Assembly: GCA_021792885.1 (NCBI GenBank)
Contig: JAJYTV010000059.1
Coordinates: forward strand, 1-9,103
Origin: Bacillota bacterium
GTDB lineage: Bacteria > Bacillota > Sulfobacillia > JAJZYS01 > JAJYTV01
DNA: 9,103 nucleotides
Direction of reading: 5' to 3'
The notes below the pieces were generated by a model. That model saw nothing but the letters and a program-made list of their open reading frames with translations. It searched no databases and was not told where the DNA came from. Position 1 is the first letter of the stretch, and each line of letters begins with the position of its first letter. Below, one piece after another: positions 1 through 6,309 of the stretch. A program made the translations under genes and the position numbers.

Positions 1-561
1 GAGGAGCGCGACGAGCCCCGCCTCGCCCAGCGAGCGCCCTACGACGAGCAGCAGGGAGCGCGCCACCTCGGCGCGCGCCGCAGGGAACACGGCCCGCGCC
101 GCCTGCGCCGCGTCCGCCCCGAGCGCAAGGGCGGCGTCGGCGATCACCCCGTGCTGGGCGAAGGCCTCCGCGACCTGCAGCACGGCGATCGGCAGGTTGA
201 GGAGCCCGAGCCCGAACGCCGCGAGCCACACGCCGGAGGGCAGGCGGCCGAGGTCCGACCACGCGATGACCAGGGCGGCCCCGAGCGCCACAGAAGGGAT
301 CGCCGCCGCCGCCTGCAGGAAGCTGCGCACGGCCTGCGCGCCTCTCCCCGCTCCGCCGAGCGCGAGCTCCGCTCCTGCCTGCAGGCCGACCGTCGCGCAG
401 AGCGCGACGGCGAAGAGGGACGTGATCAAGGTTGCGGCGAGCCCTCCGAGGTCGGGCGCGGTGCGCGGGATGCCGCCCGACGCCGCCAGGGCGGCGATCC
501 AGGAGCCCGCGCTCAGCCAGACGAGCGCGCCGTAGCGCCGCTCACCGCGCCGAAGGCGCAT
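1..561 (-). CDS. pstA: Phosphate-type ABC transporter permease, PstA-like (3' end beyond window)
   Basis: This is the second membrane subunit of a phosphate-type importer. Its 187 visible codons run open to position 1, so the C-terminus is missing. Hydrophobic segments are visible near residues 11-28, 41-58, 85-100 and 103-125. An IPSVALG stretch (about 87-93) resembles the PSI-type segment of PstA proteins. Near residues 139-187, the pattern LALGADAAQAARAVFPAA followed by GRSLGEAG matches the EAA loop through which ABC permeases contact their ATPase, including the 'RalGE' that ends it in PstA. The ATG at 561 has GGGAGG seven bases upstream. It lies inside the end of the preceding permease gene (20-base overlap), which suggests coupled translation. 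The family is clear as an ABC permease. PstA rather than another anion importer is inferred from the neighbouring pst and pho genes. Confidence 0.8.
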   Translation of the reverse strand, partial: MRLRRGERRYGALVWLSAGSWIAALAASGGIPRTAPDLGGLAATLITSLFAVALCATVGLQAGAELALGGAGRGAQAVRSFLQAAAAIPSVALGAALVIAWSDLGRLPSGVWLAAFGLGLLNLPIAVLQVAEAFAQHGVIADAALALGADAAQAARAVFPAARAEVARSLLLVVGRSLGEAGLVALL

Positions 562-1309
562 CGCGCACCCTCCCGAGCGCGCCGGCCGCGGCGCCCGCGA
601 GCGCGAGCACGAGCGCGATCGCGCTGAGCGCCGCCCCCCAGCGCCCCCCCGCCGGCGCCTGCGGCAGCTGCGCGAGCAGCGTCGACGCGAGCGTGCCCGA
701 AGGGCCGAAGAGGCGCGGCATCCCGCCGGCATTCCCGACGAGCACGCTCAGCACCGCGGCCTCGCCGACGATGCGGGTCGCCGCGAGGGAGTAGAGCCGC
801 GCGCGCACGCCGCGCAGGGCTCCGCGCAAGGCCACGAGCACGCCGTCTGGACCTGCGCCGAGCGCGAGCGCGCCCTCGCGCGCCGCCTGCTGGGCACGCA
901 GGGCCGAAGCGACCCCGTCCGCCACGAGCGGCGTCTGCAAGACGCCGAGCCCCGCCGCCGCGAGCGCCACCCCCTCGCCCAGCGACAGGCGATGCAGCGC
1001 GGGCAGGAGGGCGACGAGGAGGCCCGCGGCGAGCGCGACGCCCGGCATCCCTGCGAGGGCCTGCAGCGCCCTGCCGCGCCGGCCGAACGCGATCTGCGCC
1101 CCGGCTCCCTCCCCGAGCCAGAGCGCGATCGCCGCGCCGAGGGCACCGACCAGCGCGGAGCCGAGCGCGATGCCGAGGACGCCGTACGAGAAGGGCGGGG
1201 ACCAGACCGCCCCGAGGCCGAGGCGCGACATGCCCCGCGCCCCGAAGGCGGCGACGACGGCGAGCGGCAGCCCCACGAGGGCGAGCGCGAGCCCAAGCCC
1301 GCGGCTCAC
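542..1309 (-). CDS. pstC: Phosphate-type ABC transporter permease, PstC-like
   Basis: This is the first membrane subunit of the importer, 255 residues, shorter than the roughly 300 usual for PstC. The N-terminus is a membrane segment (about 4-24). Next comes a W-S-P-P-F-S-Y-G-V-L-G segment (about 36-46) that mirrors the 'W.P....YG.L.t' entry into the permease domain in PstC. Further hydrophobic spans lie near 46-65, 83-105 and 113-130. An EAA-type loop, with ALALGAGPDG and later ATRIVGEAA, lies near 145-185, followed by a last span near 227-247. The GTG start at 1309 overlaps the stop of the binding-protein gene as GTGA, and GGGAG lies five bases upstream. The C-terminus overlaps the next permease by 20 bases. 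Much of the periplasmic loop region usual in PstC appears trimmed. Its role in phosphate uptake is inferred from context. Confidence 0.8.
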   Translation of the reverse strand: MSRGLGLALALVGLPLAVVAAFGARGMSRLGLGAVWSPPFSYGVLGIALGSALVGALGAAIALWLGEGAGAQIAFGRRGRALQALAGMPGVALAAGLLVALLPALHRLSLGEGVALAAAGLGVLQTPLVADGVASALRAQQAAREGALALGAGPDGVLVALRGALRGVRARLYSLAATRIVGEAAVLSVLVGNAGGMPRLFGPSGTLASTLLAQLPQAPAGGRWGAALSAIALVLALAGAAAGALGRVRDAPSAR

Positions 1310-2046
1310 CGCCCGCTCCCGCGCCGCGCGAGCTCGGCGTGCAGCAGATCGGCCGCCATCTGCGCACGCAGGTCTCCGCGGCGGTAGAGGGCGAAGGCCG
1401 GGTAGCGCAGGGCGTAGCCTGCCGCCTCCGGCGGGAGTCCGCCGAGGCGCACGAGGAGTTCTTTCGGGGCGTACGACGCCTCGACGAAGCCGATCGCGCC
1501 CGGCAGGTGGCGCACCGCCGGAGCGACCTGCCCGCTCGCCAGCACGACGAGCGCCCCCGAGGGCAGGGCGCCGCCGGCGAAGCGCTCGAGCAGCGCGCGC
1601 ACCCCCGATCCGGGCGCGCGCAGCACGAGCCGCACAGGCAGGTTTGGCCCGCCAAGCAGCCGCCAGTTGCGGATCTGCCCGCTAAGGAGCGCGCGCAGCG
1701 CGGCCACCGAGAGCGCGCGTGGCACTCCGGGCGCCGCGACGACGCTGATCGAAACGCTGCCGAGCGGCACGCGGACGATGCCTGGAGCGCCGAGCGGCAG
1801 GTCAGAGAGCGCGAGGTCGGCGGTCCCCCGGCGCACGGCGGAAAGTCCCTCCGAGGACCCGAGCGTGCCGATCTCGACACGGCCGCCGAGCGCAACCGCC
1901 AGCGGCTCCTGCGCCGCTTCCGCGAGCGGTGCGAGCGACGTCGAGCCTGCGATCACGAGCGCAGGAACCGGCAGGAACGGCGCGAGGGCCAGAGCGAGGA
2001 CCACGGCGACCAGCACCCCCCGCCAGCGGCGCAGGAATCTGTCCAT
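1306..2046 (-). CDS. pstS: Compact PstS-like phosphate-binding protein
   Basis: This is a predicted extracytoplasmic solute-binding protein of 246 residues that should capture phosphate and hand it to the two permeases. A basic start followed by a hydrophobic stretch (about 10-30) is a signal peptide or membrane anchor. No cysteine follows it, so there is no lipobox. PstS-type ligand motifs are visible in order: AGSTSLAP (33-40), GSSEG (63-67), ADLALSD (76-82), a G-Q-I-R-N-W segment (123-128) and R-A-P-G-S-G (143-148). The C-terminal part keeps the 'GAIGFVE' and 'YPAFALYRRG' pattern, so the protein looks whole although short; 270-330 residues is usual. I chose the ATG at 2046 because GGGTGG lies eight bases upstream. 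An in-frame GTG at 2058 has no ribosome site. The gene begins 23 bases after the kinase stop and overlaps the permease as GTGA. Confidence 0.82.
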   Translation of the reverse strand: MDRFLRRWRGVLVAVVLALALAPFLPVPALVIAGSTSLAPLAEAAQEPLAVALGGRVEIGTLGSSEGLSAVRRGTADLALSDLPLGAPGIVRVPLGSVSISVVAAPGVPRALSVAALRALLSGQIRNWRLLGGPNLPVRLVLRAPGSGVRALLERFAGGALPSGALVVLASGQVAPAVRHLPGAIGFVEASYAPKELLVRLGGLPPEAAGYALRYPAFALYRRGDLRAQMAADLLHAELARRGSGR

Positions 2047-2069
2047 CCGTACAGCCACCCATAGGCTGG

Positions 2070-3416
2070 CTATGCCGGTGCGGGGCCTGCCATGTCCGGG
2101 ATCGCGAGGGTGAACGCGCTGCCCTTGCCGATCGCGCTCTCCACCGAGAGGTCCGCGCCGATCGAGAGCGCGAGGTGGCGGGCGATCGAGAGCCCGAGGC
2201 CGGAGCCGCCGGTCGCGCGCTGGCGCGAGCGGTCGACGCGGTAGAAGCGCTCGAAGATGCGCGGCAGATCCTCCTCGGGAATGCCCGGGCCGTCATCCTC
2301 GACCCGCAAGAGGGCCCGTCCGTCCTGCCGGCCGATCTGCACCTCGATGTGGCCGCCATCCTGCGTGTACTTCACGGCGTTGTCGATCAGCGAGATGAGG
2401 ATCCCTTCGATGCGGTCGCGGTCACTGCGCACGCTCAGCGCCTCGCCGCCCACCTCGAGCGCGATGCCGCGCTCGCGCGCCGTCTCGCCGTAGCGCTCGG
2501 AGACGGCGCGGGCGAGTTCGAGCAGCGGTACCTGCGCGTGCTCTGGCCGCTCGCGCCCGCTCTCGAGGGCCGCAAGGCGCAAAAGGTCGTCAACCAAGAG
2601 GGTCAGGCGCTTCACCTCGTCGCCGATGTGGCGCAAAAAGCGCTGCACGTGGTGCTCGTCCACGTTCCCTGCGAGCAGCGTCTCGGCGAAGCCGCCGATC
2701 ACCGTGAGCGGAGTACGCAGCTCGTGCGACACGTTGGCGACGAACTGGCTGCGCACCTCGAGCAGGCGCCGCTCCTCCGTCACGTCGGTCGCGACGAGCA
2801 GCACGCCGCCGCCGCCTCGCACCGGCGCGAGTTCGATCTGCAGCACCCTGCCGTTCTCCCGCCGCTCGATCTCGAGCACCTCGCCGCGCTCGACGCGGTC
2901 CAGGGCCGACTCGAGGGCGTAGGCGTGCGTGATCGCCAGGTGGTACGTCTCCACCACCTCCGGCGCCCAGACGCCGAAGATGCGCTCCGCCGCCGGGTTC
3001 ACGACCTGCACGCGGCGCCTGCGGTCGAGCAGCACGACGCCGCTCCGCAGGTTCTCGATGATCGCCTGGAAGCGGGCGCGGTCGAGGTCGAGCGCGGCCA
3101 GGCCCTCGCCGAGGCGCGCAAGGGCGCCGTTGAAGCGCGACGCGACGCCGCGGGGATCCTCCTGCGCGAGGTAGAGCCGCTCGCCGCGCGCGCCGGCGGC
3201 AAACGCCTCGAGCGCGCGCGTGGCCGCCTCGAGGTCCTCGTGCGCGCGCTGTTCCTGGAGATGCGCGAGGAGCGCCCCGCCGAGCGCCCCCACGAGCGCA
3301 CCGACGGCGGCGAACGCGACACCGTCCAGCGCCCCGCGCAGGAGCCATCCCTGCGCTCCCGCGAGCACCATCAGGGCGAGGGCGCCCAGGAGAGCGCCCC
3401 TCTGGCGTCCGCTCAT
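2070..3416 (-). CDS. phoR: Phosphate-type sensor histidine kinase, PhoR-like
   Basis: This 448-residue membrane sensor kinase is the likely partner of the regulator encoded immediately upstream. Two membrane segments (about 8-26 and 33-51) are separated by only about six residues, so there is almost no extracytoplasmic domain. A linker that may be HAMP-like follows (about 52-110), then a PAS domain (about 113-215, with ENLRSGVVLLD and VNPAAERIFG). The HisKA domain has phosphoacceptor His231 in SHELRTP. The ATP-binding domain shows the N box (SLIDNAVKY, 342-350), G1 (DDGPGIP, 374-380), the F box (FERFYRVD) and G2 (GGSGLGLSI, 403-411). The ATG at 3416 overlaps the regulator's stop as ATGA, which implies translational coupling and makes longer upstream starts unlikely. 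PhoR identity comes from the architecture plus the downstream pst genes. In this family the signal is often read through the Pst transporter rather than by direct phosphate binding. Confidence 0.9.
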   Translation of the reverse strand: MSGRQRGALLGALALMVLAGAQGWLLRGALDGVAFAAVGALVGALGGALLAHLQEQRAHEDLEAATRALEAFAAGARGERLYLAQEDPRGVASRFNGALARLGEGLAALDLDRARFQAIIENLRSGVVLLDRRRRVQVVNPAAERIFGVWAPEVVETYHLAITHAYALESALDRVERGEVLEIERRENGRVLQIELAPVRGGGGVLLVATDVTEERRLLEVRSQFVANVSHELRTPLTVIGGFAETLLAGNVDEHHVQRFLRHIGDEVKRLTLLVDDLLRLAALESGRERPEHAQVPLLELARAVSERYGETARERGIALEVGGEALSVRSDRDRIEGILISLIDNAVKYTQDGGHIEVQIGRQDGRALLRVEDDGPGIPEEDLPRIFERFYRVDRSRQRATGGSGLGLSIARHLALSIGADLSVESAIGKGSAFTLAIPDMAGPAPA

Positions 3417-4090
3417 CGCGCGGAGAAGCGGTAGCCGACGCCGCGTACCGTCTCCACGAGGTGCGGCTGCGAGGGCTCGGCTTCGACCTTCTCGCGCAGG
3501 TGGCGCACGTGTACGTCCACCGTCCGCGCATCGCCGTAGAAGTCGTAGCCCCAAACCTTTTCGAGCAGCACTTCGCGCGTCAGGACCTGCCCCGGCCGCT
3601 CCATCAGACTCTGCAGGAGGCCGAACTCCGTGAGCGTCAGGGACACTTCCCGATCCTCTACGTAGCAGCGGTGCGCCGTGAGGTCGAGCGTCACGCCGCC
3701 CGCCGACAGGCGATCGATCGGCGGCTCGGTGCGCCGCAGCACCGCCTTCACGCGCGCGACGAGTTCGCGCGGCGAGAACGGCTTGCCCATGTAGTCGTCC
3801 GCCCCCAGCTCGAGGCCGCGCACGCGGTCGGCCTCCTCCGTGCGGGCCGTCAGCATGATCACAGGCACGCGGCTCTGGCGGCGGATCTCCCGCAGCACGG
3901 CAACCCCGTCCAGCTTCGGCAGCATCAAGTCCAGCACCACGAGCTGGACCTCCTCGCTGCGCGCGAGCGCGACCCCCTGCTCCCCGTCCGGCGCCTGCAG
4001 GACAGTGAACCCCTCCGATTCCAGATGGAACGCCACGAGTTCGCGGATCGCGTCTTCGTCCTCGACCACGAGCACCCGGTCGCGGCGCAA
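3413..4090 (-). CDS. phoP: Phosphate-type response regulator, PhoP/PhoB-like (OmpR family)
   Basis: This is a two-domain DNA-binding response regulator of 225 residues from the chosen start. The receiver domain (about 3-118) has the acidic pair in VVEDED (Glu10, Asp11), phosphoacceptor Asp54 in LVVLDLMLP, Thr81 in IMLTAR and Lys103 in YMGKPF. The C-terminal winged helix (about 128-224) contains the WGYDFYGDARTVDVHVRHL signature and ends in VRGVGYRF, typical of PhoB/PhoP. When phosphorylated it should activate phosphate uptake genes, here the pst genes downstream. I chose the TTG at 4090 because AGGAGG lies eight bases upstream and the protein then starts like its relatives. The in-frame ATG at 4147 would add 19 residues with codons unusually poor in third-position G/C and has only a weak ribosome site. 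The 3' end overlaps the kinase start. Confidence 0.9.
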   Translation of the reverse strand: MRRDRVLVVEDEDAIRELVAFHLESEGFTVLQAPDGEQGVALARSEEVQLVVLDLMLPKLDGVAVLREIRRQSRVPVIMLTARTEEADRVRGLELGADDYMGKPFSPRELVARVKAVLRRTEPPIDRLSAGGVTLDLTAHRCYVEDREVSLTLTEFGLLQSLMERPGQVLTREVLLEKVWGYDFYGDARTVDVHVRHLREKVEAEPSQPHLVETVRGVGYRFSAR

Positions 4091-4110
4091 GGCAGCAACC
4101 TCCTGTCCTG
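4088..4110 (-). promoter_or_regulatory. Ribosome-binding site deciding a TTG start
   Basis: On the minus strand AGGAGG is followed by eight bases and then TTG (4090-4088), opening the regulator frame at residues that align with usual PhoB/PhoP N-termini. It is the best ribosome site in this frame. By contrast, the upstream ATG at 4147 is preceded only by GAAG in AT-rich sequence. Confidence 0.6.
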
Positions 4111-4145
4111 TGGCGGATCCCGTGCGGCCATCATCGAAAAGCGGC

Positions 4146-4179
4146 ATTAAATCTTCGTTATGGAACCATGAAGGTCGCC
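4146..4179 (-). promoter_or_regulatory. Possible promoter region for phoP-phoR-pst
   Basis: This short spacer after the P-loop/Asp23 gene is strikingly AT-rich for the window. On the minus strand TTTAAT (4151-4146) matches five of six bases of a sigma70 -10 element, but no acceptable -35 hexamer lies 16-18 bases upstream. A small dyad, atgg-aa-ccat, occupies 4160-4169. A -10 element without a -35 would suit an activator-dependent promoter such as an autoregulated pho promoter. I cannot see a clear Pho box, so this is an inference. If real, transcription would begin near 4139, which excludes the ATG at 4147 and fits the TTG start at 4090. Confidence 0.3.
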
Positions 4180-5049
4180 CTAATGCGTCCCGATCAGACG
4201 GCGCATCTCCTCGGGCGACGGCAATTCGACGCGCTTTGCGGTGATGTTCGCCGCGAGCACGTTCAGAGCCGTCATCTGCTCGACCATGTGGCGCACGCGG
4301 TCGCGCGCGCCCTCGAGCACCGTCGGGATGTGCTGGCCGTAGAGCACGGTCACGTCCAGATGCAGGACGAGGCCGTCCGCCCACGTCTCCATCGTCACGC
4401 GCCGCACCCGCGCGATGCCCGGCGCCTCTCGCGCGGCGCGGGCCGCGATCGAGGAGACGCAGGTGTCGTCGATCGTGAAGCGGCCGAGGTAGCTCCAGGT
4501 GGGGCGCACGACCGACTTCTCGATCACCAGCTCGCGCCGCTCCTTGCCGCGCAGGATGAAGCGCAGCGGGTCGACGAGGTAGCCGGAGAACGTCCGCTTG
4601 ACCTCGACGGTCGGGGCGGGGATCACGTGTTTGCCCTGCTCGCGCCGCACGCGCTGCGCGTGGCGGATCTCCTCGGGGCTCGCGATGTCCTCGATGTGCA
4701 GGACATGCGCGGGGTTCGGCAGGGAAAGCACCTCGCAGATCCGCCGCACCATGCCGAGCGACGTGCCGAGCACCAGCACGCGCTCGGGGTGCACTTCCGA
4801 AAGGCGCCGGCGCATCCGCTCGGCGTCCGCAGGGTGCGCGAAGATCGCCCGGCGTACGGCTTCGAGCTTCGACGGGGCGCGCTTCGCGGACTCCCCGGCG
4901 AGGATCTTGCCCTCGCGCACCAGGAGACCGTCGTCGATCACCGCATCGGCGCCGAGTTCGACCGCGACGAGCGACGCGCGGTGGCTCTTCCCCGTTCCGC
5001 TGGGCCCGACGAAGGCGACGACCTCCACGTCGATCCCCCCTGCCCGCAT
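4180..5049 (-). CDS. P-loop NTPase fused to C-terminal Asp23/Gls24-like domain
   Basis: This 289-residue protein has two recognisable parts. The N-terminal part has a Walker A motif, GPSGTGKS (15-22), followed by LGADAVIDDGLLV (32-44). That order resembles HPr-kinase-like P-loop folds, in which an Asp pair follows the P-loop. Further on, VLVLGTS (91-97) could be a Walker B-like strand. The C-terminal part (about 180-275), with VSSIAARAAREAPGIARV, LHLDVTVLYGQHIP and NVLAANITAKRV, has the pattern of Asp23/Gls24 (DUF322) proteins, a Gram-positive family linked to the cell envelope. The biochemical role is unknown. The nucleotide and target are not evident, and no membrane segment is visible. The ATG at 5049 lies eight bases after the aroH stop. 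A GTG at 5028 with AGGGGGG six bases upstream is an equally good start. The gene probably belongs to the tyrA-aroH transcript. Confidence 0.75.
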   Translation of the reverse strand: MRAGGIDVEVVAFVGPSGTGKSHRASLVAVELGADAVIDDGLLVREGKILAGESAKRAPSKLEAVRRAIFAHPADAERMRRRLSEVHPERVLVLGTSLGMVRRICEVLSLPNPAHVLHIEDIASPEEIRHAQRVRREQGKHVIPAPTVEVKRTFSGYLVDPLRFILRGKERRELVIEKSVVRPTWSYLGRFTIDDTCVSSIAARAAREAPGIARVRRVTMETWADGLVLHLDVTVLYGQHIPTVLEGARDRVRHMVEQMTALNVLAANITAKRVELPSPEEMRRLIGTH

Positions 5050-5057
5050 GATACCAC

Positions 5058-5423
5058 TCAGCCTTGCGGTGCGAGGTCGGGGCGCAGCGAGAGCGTCTCG
5101 CCGAGGTAGACGGGACGCAGCTTCTCGCGCACCGGCCGCTCGATCTCGACCAGGATCCGGATCATGCGCGCCGGCGTACCCGGGACGGGCGTCTCCACCG
5201 CGCCGAGCAGCGGGACGTCCGTCCAGCCGATCCGCCGCGCGGCGTAGGCGGGGAACGCAGCGTCGAGGTCCGGCGTCATCGTGAAGAAGGCGGCCACGAC
5301 CTCGTCCTTCTGGATGCCGTTCTGGGCGATCACGGCCTGTAGCAGCTCCTCCGTCGCATCCCAGATCGCCTGCTGCGCATTCTCCTTCGCCACCGTCGCA
5401 CCGCGCACCGCGCTAACCGCCAT
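5058..5423 (-). CDS. aroH: Monofunctional chorismate mutase, AroH class
   Basis: This enzyme converts chorismate to prephenate in phenylalanine and tyrosine synthesis, acting in the cytosol as a trimer in this family. At 121 residues it has the usual length for AroH-class enzymes such as that of Bacillus subtilis. The catalytic set is recognisable by alignment to the family: Arg7 in VRGAT, Phe57 in AAFPAY, Arg63, Glu77 in AVETP, Arg89 in RMIRI and Tyr106 in PVYLGE, with LRPDL near the end. The position of Bacillus Cys75 appears to be Gly74. The ATG at 5423 has GGGAGG upstream at a somewhat long spacing (12 bases), and the gene overlaps the end of tyrA by 11 bases, so the two are probably translated together. 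The product feeds TyrA directly. Confidence 0.95.
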   Translation of the reverse strand: MAVSAVRGATVAKENAQQAIWDATEELLQAVIAQNGIQKDEVVAAFFTMTPDLDAAFPAYAARRIGWTDVPLLGAVETPVPGTPARMIRILVEIERPVREKLRPVYLGETLSLRPDLAPQG

Positions 5424-6231
5424 CCGATCGATCGCCCTCCCGCAGCCTGCGCGCAAGATCGCGCGCGAGGCCAAGTGTCTTCATATCGCCAGCCGCCGCC
5501 CGCCGCAGGGATGCCTGCGCCTCCTCGAGCGCCACGGCGACAGCGGGCCTGTTCATCTCGAGGATCTCGGTCCAGAGGCCCGGGGGACTCGTCGCGACGC
5601 GCAGCATCTCCCGGGCGGCGGGACCGACGAGCGCCGGCGGCGTGTCCTTGAGGATCTCCGCGAGGGCGCAGCTCCAGGCGTAGACGAGGTGCGAGGAGCG
5701 CGCCACCTGGAGGTCGTGCTCCGCCGCGTCGACCCAGAGGGCGTGCGCCCCAAGCTCCGCGACGAGCGCCTGCGCGGCCTCCTCGGGCCCGCCGCCCGGG
5801 CAGAGGGCGAAGCCGCGGGCGCGGAAGAGCCCGCGCTGCGCGGCCGCGGGACCCCCTCCCTCGCTGCCGGCGAGCGGGTGCCCGCCGACGAAGGGCAGCC
5901 CGCGTGCCCTGGCACTGCGGACGATCTCCTCCTTGACCGATCCCGTGTCGATCCAGAGCTTCGCCTGCGCCTGCGCCCCGAGCAGAGCGAGGTTCGCCTT
6001 CGGCGGCGCGGCCAGCACGATCGCGTCGAATGCGCCGCGCGGGGCGCCCAGCCGCACGTCGAGCGCGCCGCGCTCCGCGGCGAGCGCGACATGGGCCTGC
6101 TGCGCGTCGTAGCCCGCGACCTCGTAGCCGGCAGCGCGCAGGTCCAGCGCGAGCGACGTTCCGATCAGCCCGAGTCCGAACACGGCGATCCGGCTGCCCA
6201 GGGCTGCCTGCACCGCGACGCCCCCTTGCAC
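5413..6231 (-). CDS. tyrA: Prephenate dehydrogenase, short form without ACT domain
   Basis: This enzyme oxidatively decarboxylates prephenate to 4-hydroxyphenylpyruvate in tyrosine synthesis. The N-terminal Rossmann fold shows IAVFGLGLIGTSLA (15-28) and the acidic residue Asp42 that usually selects NAD over NADP. The catalytic motif HPLAGSE (118-124) supplies His118, followed by G-P-A-A-A-Q-R-G-L-F. EHDLQVARSSHL (171-182) forms the start of the helical dimer domain, but the usual SHLPH reads SHLVY here. The protein has 272 residues and stops after the dehydrogenase core, lacking the C-terminal ACT domain of Bacillus TyrA, so allosteric tyrosine feedback through that domain is absent. The start is uncertain: GTG at 6231 has GGAGG eight bases upstream, but inside a hairpin; GTG at 6213 has AAGGGGG seven bases upstream and gives 266 residues. 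An arogenate dehydrogenase activity cannot be excluded. Confidence 0.92.
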   Translation of the reverse strand: MQGGVAVQAALGSRIAVFGLGLIGTSLALDLRAAGYEVAGYDAQQAHVALAAERGALDVRLGAPRGAFDAIVLAAPPKANLALLGAQAQAKLWIDTGSVKEEIVRSARARGLPFVGGHPLAGSEGGGPAAAQRGLFRARGFALCPGGGPEEAAQALVAELGAHALWVDAAEHDLQVARSSHLVYAWSCALAEILKDTPPALVGPAAREMLRVATSPPGLWTEILEMNRPAVAVALEEAQASLRRAAAGDMKTLGLARDLARRLREGDRSDGG

Positions 6232-6266
6232 GCGCGCCGCCTCCGCCGGCGGCGGAAGCGGCGCGC
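6232..6266 (-). promoter_or_regulatory. Strong hairpin in the tyrA 5' leader
   Basis: Two 16-base arms (6232-6247 and 6251-6266) with a 3-base loop are complementary except at one position. In minus-strand RNA that position is a G-U wobble, so all 16 pairs form; in plus-strand RNA it is a C-A mismatch. The distal arm contains GGAGG (6244-6240) and the stem abuts the GTG at 6231, so folding would hide that ribosome site. No T-run follows, so a classical terminator is unlikely. The base of the stem lies about five bases after the predicted transcription start. Confidence 0.55.
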
Positions 6267-6278
6267 ATCGTGCGATCC

Positions 6279-6307
6279 ATGCTACGCGGCGGACAAGGAT
6301 CGGTCAA
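6279..6307 (-). promoter_or_regulatory. Sigma70-like promoter for tyrA-aroH
   Basis: On the minus strand TTGACC (6307-6302, five of six matches to the -35 consensus) is followed by exactly 17 bases and TAGCAT (6284-6279, four of six matches to the -10 consensus). It sits in the 78-base gap after the thioesterase stop, reading toward tyrA. The predicted start is near 6272. The match is made by eye, not scored. Confidence 0.5.
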
Positions 6308-6309
6308 GC

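Noticed and set aside
513..1895. 460-residue minus-strand frame overlapping pstS and pstC
   Set aside because: Alternative reading phase of the two transporter genes, Ser/Arg/Ala-rich with no membrane pattern.
1929..3434. 501-residue plus-strand open frame opposite the kinase gene
   Set aside because: It is the antisense shadow of phoR in GC-rich DNA: rich in Arg, Ala, His and Glu, with no recognisable domain, while the minus strand encodes an intact kinase.
6232..6266. Reading the tyrA leader hairpin as an intrinsic terminator for the thioesterase gene
   Set aside because: No run of T follows on the minus strand, and the stem directly abuts a coding start.
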